Positions 26,016-34,058 of a DNA stretch of 53,151 bases are shown here, piece after piece (position 1 is the stretch's first letter; every line of letters begins with the position of its first letter). The stretch comes from an uncultured Bacilli bacterium. Lineage in GTDB: Bacteria > Bacillota_I > Bacilli_A > ML615J-28 > CAG-313. The notes under the pieces were generated by a model that made no database searches, was not told where the DNA came from, and saw only the letters and a program-made list of their open reading frames with translations. Location of the stretch: NCBI GenBank assembly GCA_934133195.1, contig CAKPAZ010000007.1, forward strand, positions 1 through 53,151. The letters are read 5' to 3'. The position numbers and the translations under genes were made by a program.

Positions 26016-26795
26016 TTATCCTAATGCAACATCTAATACCATCATCAAAGCAAAGCCGATTGCGGCACCAATAGTACCAATGTTTGAGTGTTCACCATCT
26101 TGAGCTTCCGGGATTAATTCTTCTACTACAACATAGAACATTGCACCAGCTGCAAAACTTAGTAAATATGGTAGAAGCGGTACAATAAGGGAAGCAAGAA
26201 GAATAGTAATAATTCCTGCAATTGGCTCAACTACTCCTGATAATACCCCTAGTAAAAAGGATTTAGGTTTATTCATTCCTTCTGCTTTTAAAGGCATCGA
26301 AATGATAGCACCTTCTGGGAAGTTTTGAATAGCAATACCAATTGATAAAGCAAGTGCAGCTGATAGTGAAATATCAGCACCACTTGACATCGCAGCCGCA
26401 AGTGTCACTCCAACCGCCATACCTTCAGGCACATTGTGAATGGTTACGGCTAGTAATAGCATAGTTGTTTTTGAAAAATGACTCTTCATACCTTCTGGTT
26501 TATCACTTTTTACATGTAAGTGAGGTACTAAAACGTCAATTCCTAGTAAAAATAAGATACCAACACTAAAACCTACAAGAGCAGGAAGCCAAGAAAACTT
26601 TAAGTCTTTAGACATTTCAATAGATGGAATGATTAAAGACCAAACGCTTGCGGCTATCATTACTCCGGCCGCGAACCCTAACAAGAGTTTTTCGACTTTA
26701 GGGTTTATCTTATCTTTTAAGAAAAATACCATTAATGATCCAAGTGAAGTACCTAGAAGTGGTATAAGTAATCCTATTATAATATTAATATTCAT
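26016..26795 (-). CDS. ZIP family divalent metal transporter (GufA/ZupT-like)
   Basis: A 259-residue, eight-helix transporter for zinc or related metals. The paired binding motifs are HNVPEGMAVGV in one helix and IQNFPEGAIISMPL in the next; a His-containing loop (VPHLHVKS) lies before them. EELIPEA near the C-terminus is also typical. The frame opens at 26807, but ATG 26793-26795 is correctly placed behind GGAG. Consensus promoter upstream; no Zur or MntR box recognised. Confidence 0.92.
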   Translation of the reverse strand: MNINIIIGLLIPLLGTSLGSLMVFFLKDKINPKVEKLLLGFAAGVMIAASVWSLIIPSIEMSKDLKFSWLPALVGFSVGILFLLGIDVLVPHLHVKSDKPEGMKSHFSKTTMLLLAVTIHNVPEGMAVGVTLAAAMSSGADISLSAALALSIGIAIQNFPEGAIISMPLKAEGMNKPKSFLLGVLSGVVEPIAGIITILLASLIVPLLPYLLSFAAGAMFYVVVEELIPEAQDGEHSNIGTIGAAIGFALMMVLDVALG

Positions 26796-26827
26796 ATATT
26801 TCTCCATTTAGTTTAATTTCTATTAAT

Positions 26828-26856
26828 ATTATAATCCTTTCATCTTCTTTTGTCAA
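26828..26856 (-). promoter_or_regulatory. Consensus promoter of the ZIP transporter gene
   Basis: TTGACA (26851-26856) and TATAAT (26828-26833) are 17 bases apart on the minus strand. It begins right after the stop codon of the small gene upstream. Confidence 0.75.
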
Positions 26857-26859
26857 ATA

Positions 26860-27183
26860 TTAAATCGTTGATTCAATAATATTTGTTAAGTGATCACTCC
26901 TACAAAATGAAGGTAACTTCTTAATTAATCTTTGATGATTAATTATTACTGTTTGTGGATATTCAACATCGAAATCAAATGAGATATTTAATCTTTCAAG
27001 ACATTTTTTAAAGGTCATGTATTCAATATTACAGATTGTCATCTTTCTTTTAAGGTTTCTTCCTACTTTATCTAACATACATTTACTGAAACTTCCGAGT
27101 AAGTCTTCTTTTTTATACACATTTAGGATGATGTATTCATTGTTTTGTATAACATCAACAAAATTATCAAAATTTAGTTCCAT
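26860..27183 (-). CDS. Small protein, possibly thioredoxin-fold without CxxC
   Basis: A 107-residue soluble protein. The order of elements resembles thioredoxin: helix (FDNFVDVIQNN), strand (YIILNVYKKE), a helix, a strand (MTICNIEYM), then YPQTVIINHQRLIKKLPSF, which mirrors the cis-Pro strand pair YPTxxxFKxG. The redox CxxC is absent; a lone Cys sits nearby in FSKCML. A GGGGG ribosome site precedes the ATG. It is divergent from tmcAL. The fold is a guess and no function can be named. Confidence 0.55.
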   Translation of the reverse strand: MELNFDNFVDVIQNNEYIILNVYKKEDLLGSFSKCMLDKVGRNLKRKMTICNIEYMTFKKCLERLNISFDFDVEYPQTVIINHQRLIKKLPSFCRSDHLTNIIESTI

Positions 27184-27220
27184 AATTATCCCCCTTTTGA
27201 AATATTATAACATAAATGAA

Positions 27221-27249
27221 TTGCGAAAAAATGGGAAATTTGGTATAAT
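27221..27249 (+). promoter_or_regulatory. Promoter of tmcAL-mrp
   Basis: TTGCGA (27221-27226) and TATAAT (27244-27249) are 17 bases apart, with a TGG extension before the -10. It lies 20 bases before the tmcAL start and shows that the frame's earlier in-frame Met codons are not used. Confidence 0.7.
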
Positions 27250-27268
27250 ACTTAAAGAGGTGAAAGCT

Positions 27269-28408
27269 ATGGCTGTCGGTTTTATTTTTGAAGCAAATCC
27301 ATTTCATTTTGGACATCGCTTTCTAATAAAAAAAGCTCAAGAACTCTATCCTAATGAACCCTTAATAATGGTTACCTCAACATCATTTACTATGCGAGGG
27401 GAAATCTCACTTTATGATAAGTTTTCTAAAACAAACATTTATCTAAATGAAGGTCTTGACTTAGTTTTTGAACTTCCGTTTTCTAAGACCTTACAAAGTG
27501 CCGATTATTTCGGGTGTAACGCAGTTAAAATATTAAATCTTTTAAATGTTGATAAATTAATCATTGGATGTGAAACAAGTGATGTTACTATTATTGATAA
27601 AATATATAATATTATTAATAGTGATGAGTATAAGCTTAAGTTTAAAGAAAATCTAAGTTTAAATCTAAGTTATAAACAAACATTTAATAAAACTTTAGAA
27701 GATTTAAACATTGATAAAGAGTTAATTGAACTTTTTTCAAAACCCAACATGACCCTTGCTTTTCAGTACTATCAAGCCATCAAAAAGCTAAAAGCTAGTA
27801 TGAGTTTAATCTTAGTTAAAAGAACAAATGACTATTATGGAGAAAAAACATCTAGTGATGACTTAATTGTTAGTTCGTCTTTTATTCGAAAAAAGCTTTT
27901 AAATGAAGAAAAAATTTGTCAATATTTGCCGTATGAGTCATGCAAAATCTCTCTCACAGCGGTTCAAAATAATTTGCGATTATTATTTACCTTTCAAACG
28001 ATGAATTTATCTTGGATAAATGATGATGAAGGAATCTATAATTACATCGTTAAAAATGGTGATTTTAGTAAAGATTTATCAAGTTTTGTTGATGAATTAA
28101 GTAACAAAAGATATTCTAAGAGTCGCCTTCGCAGGGTTATTCTATGGATTATCTTAAACGGAAATTTGGAAAAAAATGATGATTCTACCTACTTGCGACT
28201 TCTTGGATTATCAAAAGTTGGACAAAATTATCTAGGGAATCTACCTAAAGAAATCAAACAACTAATCTTTTCATCACCAAATGAAGTAAAGGAAAGTAAC
28301 AAAGATTTAAAGCTTGAACTAAAAGCAACGAAATTATATGATTTAATTACTGATAATAACCTATATATTAATGAATTTAAATTACCAATCAAGAAAGAAG
28401 GAATATAA
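27269..28408 (+). CDS. tmcAL: tRNA(Met) cytidine acetate ligase
   Basis: ATP- and acetate-dependent formation of N4-acetylcytidine at the wobble base of elongator tRNA-Met; 379 residues. The nucleotidyltransferase core starts VGFIFEANPFHFGHRFLI (the HxGH-type motif), and YDKFSKTNIYLNEGLDLVFELPF and SADYFGCNAV follow in family order. I chose ATG 27269 because AAAGAGGTG precedes it and it matches the family N-terminus; the frame stays open upstream to 27017. The next gene overlaps by one base (TAATG). Confidence 0.92.
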   Translation: MAVGFIFEANPFHFGHRFLIKKAQELYPNEPLIMVTSTSFTMRGEISLYDKFSKTNIYLNEGLDLVFELPFSKTLQSADYFGCNAVKILNLLNVDKLIIGCETSDVTIIDKIYNIINSDEYKLKFKENLSLNLSYKQTFNKTLEDLNIDKELIELFSKPNMTLAFQYYQAIKKLKASMSLILVKRTNDYYGEKTSSDDLIVSSSFIRKKLLNEEKICQYLPYESCKISLTAVQNNLRLLFTFQTMNLSWINDDEGIYNYIVKNGDFSKDLSSFVDELSNKRYSKSRLRRVILWIILNGNLEKNDDSTYLRLLGLSKVGQNYLGNLPKEIKQLIFSSPNEVKESNKDLKLELKATKLYDLITDNNLYINEFKLPIKKEGI

Positions 28409-29424
28409 TGACATTATTTGATTTAAGAAAATTACTTGATGAAATAGTAGATCCAAGTAATAACCACACCCTCAAGGAAAATAACGCAATTAAACATCTT
28501 GCTTATAACGATGAAACAGGAGTTGTAACTTTGATTGTTCAAATTGAGAGTCTTGAACCTGAGTTTGAAAAGCAATTACAACGAAAGATTGCGGAAGTTG
28601 TTAAGATTAAAGCCGGCTATAAAGGATTAAAACTTCTTATGGAAGAAGCTAAAGTCGCAAAAAGCATTACAAAAAAGAATGCAATCTTTATCGGTGTTAT
28701 ATCTGGTAAAGGTGGTGTTGGTAAAAGTAGTGTTGCCGCGAACATTGCTTATCGAATGATGAAACGAAACTTAAAAGTTGGAATTATTGATGCGGATATT
28801 TATGGATCAAGTATGCCAACAATTCTTGGAATGAAACATGAAAGTCCAAGATATAATGCAGAAAGAAAGATTCTTCCTCTTCATGCGATGAATATGGAAG
28901 TTATCTCTACTGAATTCTTTACTAATGAATCGCAACCTGTAATTTGGCGTGGAGCTATGTTAAATAGTATGTTAAACCACTTCTTCTATGATGTTAAGTG
29001 GGCAGATGATACTGATTTTATCATCATTGACTTTCCACCAGGAACAGGCGACATCACTTTAGATGTTAAATCAATTGTACCAGAAACTAAAATGATTCTT
29101 GTTACAACTCCTCATCTTTCCGCATCTCATGTTGCGGTAAAAGCAGGACATGCTGCCGTAACTCTTGGTCATGAAATACTAGGTGTTGTTGAAAATATGG
29201 CTTACTATGTAAATCCTGTAAACCATGAGCATGAATACATCTTTGGAAAAGGTGGAGGTGTTGAAACAGCTAGAGCCCTTGGTACTGAGTTAATTGCTTC
29301 CCTTCCTATCGCAAGACCAAAGAATGATACTGACCTTTTTGAAATAGATGAAGAAAATGGCCAAATCTATGATGGTATTGTTGACTATATTTTAATGAAG
29401 ACTGATAAAACAACAAAGAGTTAA
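28408..29424 (+). CDS. Mrp/NBP35-type P-loop ATPase lacking the Fe-S cysteines
   Basis: A 338-residue Mrp/ApbC family protein, usually an iron-sulphur cluster carrier. The N-terminal 80 residues are a weak MIP18/DUF59-like domain. The deviant Walker A is VISGKGGVGKSS near residue 98, and IIDFPPGTGD is switch II. Where the family has a CPxC pair that holds the cluster, here the sequence is NMAYYVNPVNHEHEYIFGKG. I find no Cys anywhere in the protein. It may therefore not carry a cluster in the usual way, or may use His. Confidence 0.9.
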   Translation: MTLFDLRKLLDEIVDPSNNHTLKENNAIKHLAYNDETGVVTLIVQIESLEPEFEKQLQRKIAEVVKIKAGYKGLKLLMEEAKVAKSITKKNAIFIGVISGKGGVGKSSVAANIAYRMMKRNLKVGIIDADIYGSSMPTILGMKHESPRYNAERKILPLHAMNMEVISTEFFTNESQPVIWRGAMLNSMLNHFFYDVKWADDTDFIIIDFPPGTGDITLDVKSIVPETKMILVTTPHLSASHVAVKAGHAAVTLGHEILGVVENMAYYVNPVNHEHEYIFGKGGGVETARALGTELIASLPIARPKNDTDLFEIDEENGQIYDGIVDYILMKTDKTTKS

Positions 29425-29452
29425 TTCCTAAATTCAGGAATTAACTTTTTTT
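29420..29452 (+). terminator. Terminator after the Mrp gene
   Basis: GTTAATTCCT (29420-29429) pairs perfectly with AGGAATTAAC (29436-29445), followed by seven T. Confidence 0.92.
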
Positions 29453-29489
29453 CTTTTTATTTATTTTAAATCTATTAAATAATAATACT

Positions 29490-29897
29490 TTACTCAACTA
29501 GTTCAAATGTTTTAACTACCTTAGAGTTATTAAAATATTCTATTTTATATTTTTTACCAACTTCCATTTTTGTTTGTTGTCTTGCTATTTTAGGAGATTC
29601 TAAAATTAATTCTTTACCATCATATTCAAAAACTAAATGTCTTGAGCCGATAAACTCTCCTCTATTTTCAAATTTTGTATAGGTTGCTACTATTTCCGTA
29701 GTTTGTTGTTTTTCTAAATCTTTCCAAAGGGGACCAGTTAATGATAAGCCAAAAATGACTAGTCCTATTAAAAATATATAAGCTATGATTTCAAGAATTT
29801 TCCTTTTCTTTTTTCTAAAAAGAAATACGATAACTGTTCCTATTAATATAGCAGCTAGAAATAAAGTAGCACCTAGAATTTTCCAAATATTTCCCAT
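29490..29897 (-). CDS. DUF3592-like membrane protein
   Basis: A 135-residue protein with two membrane helices (about residues 5-27 and 35-58, separated by a KKKRK loop) and a small beta-rich domain: a strand beginning VATYTKFENRG, then SRHLVFEYDGKEL and VGKKYKIEYFNNSK, which match the DUF3592 pattern. The function of this family is unknown. The frame opens at GTG 29906, but that base is in the GAGGTG ribosome site; ATG 29895-29897 fits. Confidence 0.7.
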   Translation of the reverse strand: MGNIWKILGATLFLAAILIGTVIVFLFRKKKRKILEIIAYIFLIGLVIFGLSLTGPLWKDLEKQQTTEIVATYTKFENRGEFIGSRHLVFEYDGKELILESPKIARQQTKMEVGKKYKIEYFNNSKVVKTFELVE

Positions 29898-29932
29898 TTT
29901 ATTCACCTCGTTTATGTATTATTTTTGTTTAT

Positions 29933-29961
29933 AAAAAAGTGAAACTAAATAGTTCCACTTT
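29933..29961 (-). terminator. Terminator of the alaS-ruvX-DUF1292 operon
   Basis: AAAGTGAAACT (29936-29946) pairs with AGTTCCACTTT (29951-29961), with one wobble pair, and is followed on the minus strand by T residues. Confidence 0.8.
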
Positions 29962-30259
29962 AAATATCTTCTACAGAATCGGTAAATTCAGTTAATGCAT
30001 TATTTAACATTGCCCATTCTTCATCAGTTTCAACTTCAAATAATTGTAAGTTTTCACTGTTTTCTCCATCAAGGTTACCTTCGTATGAACTTGCGATTAA
30101 CTCAATGTTTTCATCTTGTGCTTGATCTTCTAAATAATACACTACATAATTTTTTTTGAATTCTTTAGATTCAACAAGAAATAGGATGTTATATACTTGT
30201 TCTTTTCCATCCATTCCTTGAAGAATGATTTGATTATTAGTTGTTTTTATTTCACTCAT
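29960..30259 (-). CDS. DUF1292 family protein
   Basis: A 99-residue acidic protein of the DUF1292 (YrzB-like) family, of unknown function, usually next to ruvX as here. The pattern is a strand-rich core (YNILFLVESKEFKKNYVVYY), then ENIELIASSYEG, and the family C-terminal helix ETDEEWAMLNNALTEF. It is a tandem paralogue of the gene before it, five bases away, without the metal-binding-like tail. Confidence 0.82.
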   Translation of the reverse strand: MSEIKTTNNQIILQGMDGKEQVYNILFLVESKEFKKNYVVYYLEDQAQDENIELIASSYEGNLDGENSENLQLFEVETDEEWAMLNNALTEFTDSVEDI

Positions 30260-30264
30260 AGCAA

Positions 30265-30669
30265 TTATTCATGGTGATGATGTTCATGATGGTGGTGATG
30301 ATGACAACAACAATCATCATCGTCTTCTTCACATTCGTCGTGATCACATTCATCATGTTCACAACAACAATGTCCATCTTCATCCATTTCATCTTCATAT
30401 TGACCTACTGCTTCTTCAAGCATAGCCCATTCTTCATCAGTTTCAACTTGTGAAAGTTCACCAGTTCCGTCTTCACCTTCTGTATAGATGGCAGCCATTA
30501 ATTCGATTTGTTCTGAATCGTCTTCTTCCATTGATTCTAGTGGATAGAATACAACATATTTCTTTCCAAATTCTTCAGAATCTAAAGTGAAAAGAATTTG
30601 ACATAATTTTTCATTTCCTTCGCCATCAATAATTGTTAATTGACCATCAGTTGGTTGAATTTTACTCAT
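30265..30669 (-). CDS. DUF1292 protein with a Cys/His-rich tail
   Basis: A 134-residue protein. The first 97 residues match DUF1292 (CQILFTLDSEEFGKKYVVFY and ETDEEWAMLEEAVGQY). A 36-residue tail follows that contains eight Cys and thirteen His with many Asp and Glu: CCC, single Cys in DEC repeats, CCC, then HHHHHH and HHHH. Such a tail should bind soft divalent metals (Zn, Ni, Cu). It could be a metal store or buffer. The tail is encoded in phase with the domain and ends the protein. AAGGAGAC precedes the ATG. Confidence 0.85.
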   Translation of the reverse strand: MSKIQPTDGQLTIIDGEGNEKLCQILFTLDSEEFGKKYVVFYPLESMEEDDSEQIELMAAIYTEGEDGTGELSQVETDEEWAMLEEAVGQYEDEMDEDGHCCCEHDECDHDECEEDDDDCCCHHHHHHEHHHHE

Positions 30670-30683
30670 TTGTTTGTCTCCTT

Positions 30684-31103
30684 TTATTTCTTTTTACTGT
30701 CTAAATAAGATTGTAGAATTAAAGTTGCGGAAAGTGTATCTACTTTCTTTTTTCTTTTTTCACGGCTAAGATCAAAAGAAATCATTATGTTGTTGACTTC
30801 AACTGAAGTTAGACGTTCATCATATAATATTACTTCTTTACCAGTTGCATCTTCAAGCATTTTTTTGAATTCATAAACATATTCTGCTTGTGGACCAATG
30901 GTTCCATTCATATTAATGGGATGACCTAATACCACTTTATCTACTTTCTTCTCATTCATTACCATTATAACACATTCTAAACATTTTTGCAAATCTTTCT
31001 CTCTAAAACGTATGGTTCCATATGAGGTTGCGATAGTTTCCGTAGGATCTCCAATCGCAATTCCACAAGTTCTATTGCCAAGGTCTAATCCAATGTATCG
31101 CAT
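30684..31103 (-). CDS. ruvX: Putative Holliday junction resolvase / pre-16S rRNA nuclease
   Basis: A 139-residue YqgF family RNase H-fold nuclease. MRYIGLDLGNRTCGIAIGD carries the first catalytic Asp, HPINMNGTIGPQA and LYDERLTSVEVNN the second acidic element, and VDTLSATLILQSYLD the C-terminal Asp. In this family the role in 16S rRNA 5' maturation is better supported than junction resolution. It overlaps alaS by one base. The alaS-(IreB)-ruvX-DUF1292 order is common in Firmicutes; IreB is absent here. Confidence 0.93.
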   Translation of the reverse strand: MRYIGLDLGNRTCGIAIGDPTETIATSYGTIRFREKDLQKCLECVIMVMNEKKVDKVVLGHPINMNGTIGPQAEYVYEFKKMLEDATGKEVILYDERLTSVEVNNIMISFDLSREKRKKKVDTLSATLILQSYLDSKKK

Positions 31104-33808
31104 TACTTAATCAATTCCTTTACTTTAAGGATAGCTTCATCAAGTTTTGTGACATCCTTACCACCAGCTTGAGCGAAATCAGGTCTTCCGCCGCCATTTC
31201 CACCAGTAATGATAGCGGCTTGTTTTACAAGGTTACCACACATAATGTTGTTACCTTTAGATTTAGCGATAAAGACAATTTTACCATTATTAACATTAGC
31301 GATAAAGATTACTGAATTATCATATTTGTTAGAAAGTTTATCAATTATGTCTTTTAATACTTCATTGTCATAGTCTTTAGTTTTAACAACAATCGCATTA
31401 ATTCCATTGATAGTGTATAGTTCATTAGTAAATTCATCTAAGTTAGAAGTGTTTTGAGCACGATATAAGTTTTCGTAAGCTTTTTCAAGTTCTTTGATAG
31501 CTGTACGAGCTTTAACTAATTCTTCACGATAAGTTAAGATATCTTGGTAACTTCCGGTTAGTTTAGGTTTAATGATTACACTAGAGGTTAGGTTAAATCC
31601 ATGCTCTTTAGCCATTTGTAAGATGTTTTTACGCTTTTCTTCTAAAGTTTGGAAGTCTTGGATAGCACCTTTTAAGTGTTCAGTAATTTGGGTATTGATT
31701 GCATCTTTGGTTGCAGCTTCAATTCTAAAGATTCCTGAGCCTTTTGATTCAATGGATGTAATCGCGAACTTCTTGATTTCGGAAGTATTAGAAACGTGAG
31801 TACCACCACAAAGTTCTTTACTAAATCCCATTTCAACAAGTCTTACTACTTTACCATATTTTTCACCAAAGACAGCTTGAGCACCCAGTTTCTTTGCTTC
31901 TTCTAAAGATGTAACAATTGTTTTTACTTCATAATGTTTGTTGATTGCTTCATTAACGATTTGTTCAATCTTTAATAGTTCTTCATTTGTTAGATTTTCA
32001 TAGTTATTAAAGTCAAATCTTAAATATTCATCACTTACTAAACTTCCTTGTTGGATAACATGACTACCAAGAACCATTCTTAAGGCTTCATTTAGAAGGT
32101 GAGTAGCAGAGTGATTACATGCAACATTAAGACGGAATTCTTCATCTACTTCAAGGGTTGCAACTTCACCTTGTTTTAGTTCAACATCTTTCATATCAAT
32201 CATGTGAGCATGTTGACCATTAGGGAAGCAAATAGTATTTAAGACATTGAATACTTCATCATGATAGATAATAGTACCTTGGTCACCAATTTGACCACCC
32301 ATTTCACCATAGAATGGCGTTTTATCAAATAAAGCAATTACCATACCACTACCTGCAGAAACTTTATGACCATCTTTAAAGATACCTATTACTTTAGATG
32401 TTGATGATAAGGTATCATAGCCTACAAATAGTGATTCATCTTTAAAGTGCATGTATTCTTCATTTTGGGTATTCATTGATTGTAAGCCACTTCTGGCACT
32501 TCTTGCTCTTTCTTTTTGTTTTTCTAGTTCATCTTTAAATCCATCAAGATCAACTGTATAGTTGTTATCATTAGCAGCTTCAACTGTTAATTCAATTGGG
32601 AAGCCAAATGTATCATATAAAAGGAAAGCATTTTGTCCACTTATTACTTTAGTATCTTCACATGCCTTCATTATTTCTGTAAGACGTTTTTCCCCTGACT
32701 CTAGAGTCTTTAGGAAGTTTTCTTCTTCGATTTTAACAAGTTTTGTGATGATAGCTTCTTTTTCTACAAGGTAAGAATAGAAACTCTTCATATTTTCTAC
32801 TACAACATGAACAATGCTATATAAGAATGGTTTATTGATACCAAGTTTTCTACCCATTCTAACTGCTCTTCTTAAGATTCGGCGTAGTACATAGCCTCTA
32901 CCTTCATTAGATAGGATAGCACCATCAGCAAGTGCAAAGGTAACACTTCTAATGTGGTCAACGATAACTCTAAAGGCCATTTTTTGTTCTTTATCACAAG
33001 TATCATATTTAATTCCTGATAACTCTTCAACATACTTAATCATCGGCATGAAAAGGTCAGTTTCATAGTTAGTTTCCACACCTTGGAAAACACAAGCAAA
33101 ACGCTCTAAACCACCACCTGTATCAATGTTCTTAGATGGAAGTTCGGGATAGTCAGCACGGTCAAGTCCAGGAGTTGAGTTATATTGACTAAATACGATG
33201 TTCCAAATTTCAATGTAACGATCATTTTCAATATCATCTTGTAATAACTTAATACCAAGGTTTTCTGGATCATACTTAGGTCCACGGTCAAAGAAGATTT
33301 CGGTATCTGGTCCACATGGTCCTTCACCAATTTCCCAGAAGTTATCAGCAATCGGAACTAAATGTGATGGTTGTACGCCAAGGCTTACCCATTTATTATA
33401 AGTATCTAAATCTTCAGGGTAGTATGTGATGTAAATTAAATCACGAGGAATGCCAAACCACTTTTCATCAAATAATAGTTCGTTTGCGAACTCCAAGGCT
33501 TCATTTCTAAAGTAATCACCGATTGAGAAGTTACCTAACATTTCAAAGAAGGTATGATGTCTTGCGGTCTTACCAACATTTTCAATATCATTAGTACGAA
33601 GAGATTTTTGAGCATTACATAGACGAGGGTTTTCTGGAATTTCACGTCCATCAAAGTATTTTTTTAGAGGAGCAACCCCCGCATTAATCCATAGTAATGT
33701 TGGATCATCAACAGGTACTAAGGATGCACTTGGTACAATTTTATGTCCATGGGATGCGAAAAAGTCTAACCATAATTGTCTTATTTCATAACTTTTTAAA
33801 TTTTTCAT
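31103..33808 (-). CDS. alaS: Alanyl-tRNA synthetase
   Basis: Charges tRNA-Ala; 901 residues, a little longer than usual. The catalytic domain begins IRQLWLDFFASHGHKIVPSA and includes TARHHTFFEMLGNFSIGDYF. The editing domain has HSATHLLNEAL and ELCGGTHVS, the Zn-binding HxxxH and CxxxH pairs. The C-terminal DHHA1 region ends GGNGGGRPDFAQAGG. Expression is controlled by the T-box leader upstream. AAAGGAAT precedes the ATG. Confidence 0.97.
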   Translation of the reverse strand: MKNLKSYEIRQLWLDFFASHGHKIVPSASLVPVDDPTLLWINAGVAPLKKYFDGREIPENPRLCNAQKSLRTNDIENVGKTARHHTFFEMLGNFSIGDYFRNEALEFANELLFDEKWFGIPRDLIYITYYPEDLDTYNKWVSLGVQPSHLVPIADNFWEIGEGPCGPDTEIFFDRGPKYDPENLGIKLLQDDIENDRYIEIWNIVFSQYNSTPGLDRADYPELPSKNIDTGGGLERFACVFQGVETNYETDLFMPMIKYVEELSGIKYDTCDKEQKMAFRVIVDHIRSVTFALADGAILSNEGRGYVLRRILRRAVRMGRKLGINKPFLYSIVHVVVENMKSFYSYLVEKEAIITKLVKIEEENFLKTLESGEKRLTEIMKACEDTKVISGQNAFLLYDTFGFPIELTVEAANDNNYTVDLDGFKDELEKQKERARSARSGLQSMNTQNEEYMHFKDESLFVGYDTLSSTSKVIGIFKDGHKVSAGSGMVIALFDKTPFYGEMGGQIGDQGTIIYHDEVFNVLNTICFPNGQHAHMIDMKDVELKQGEVATLEVDEEFRLNVACNHSATHLLNEALRMVLGSHVIQQGSLVSDEYLRFDFNNYENLTNEELLKIEQIVNEAINKHYEVKTIVTSLEEAKKLGAQAVFGEKYGKVVRLVEMGFSKELCGGTHVSNTSEIKKFAITSIESKGSGIFRIEAATKDAINTQITEHLKGAIQDFQTLEEKRKNILQMAKEHGFNLTSSVIIKPKLTGSYQDILTYREELVKARTAIKELEKAYENLYRAQNTSNLDEFTNELYTINGINAIVVKTKDYDNEVLKDIIDKLSNKYDNSVIFIANVNNGKIVFIAKSKGNNIMCGNLVKQAAIITGGNGGGRPDFAQAGGKDVTKLDEAILKVKELIK

Positions 33809-33831
33809 TTTTTTATTCCTTTCATCAAAAT

Positions 33832-34035
33832 AAAAAAAGCCGCTCCATCATAGGAACGACTTTTAAGTTCGCGGTACCATCCTAATTTATAATTAACTAT
33901 TTCTAATTAACTATACTCTCGATCTTGCTGTAACGGGCAAACCCGGGAAGGATTAGTTCCACTCTAAAGGAGCTTCAATATCATTATTTCTGATTTTTCA
34001 CCAGCCAATCAGTCTCTTAAAAATATTTGATATTT
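33832..34035 (-). promoter_or_regulatory. Alanine-specific T-box riboswitch in front of alaS
   Basis: Read on the minus strand, a stem I with GATTGGCTGGTGAAAAATC and the specifier GCT (33971-33973, in GAAGCTCC) is followed by the conserved T-box AGGATGGTACCGCG (33870-33883). The terminator stem pairs 33835-33846 with 33853-33864 through several wobble pairs and ends in a T run. Uncharged tRNA-Ala would favour the antiterminator. The GCU specifier matches the downstream gene. The 5' end is approximate, and no strong promoter was found for it. Confidence 0.93.
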
Positions 34036-34058
34036 ACTAGTCTTTATTTACGTTTTAA

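Noticed and set aside
27017..27268. N-terminal extension of the tmcAL reading frame
   Set aside because: The promoter at 27221-27249 and the ribosome site before 27269 lie inside it, and the family begins at the later Met. It also covers the divergent small gene.
30271..30453. A Met/Thr-rich plus-strand frame
   Set aside because: It is the antisense of the His/Asp-coding tail of the DUF1292 protein.
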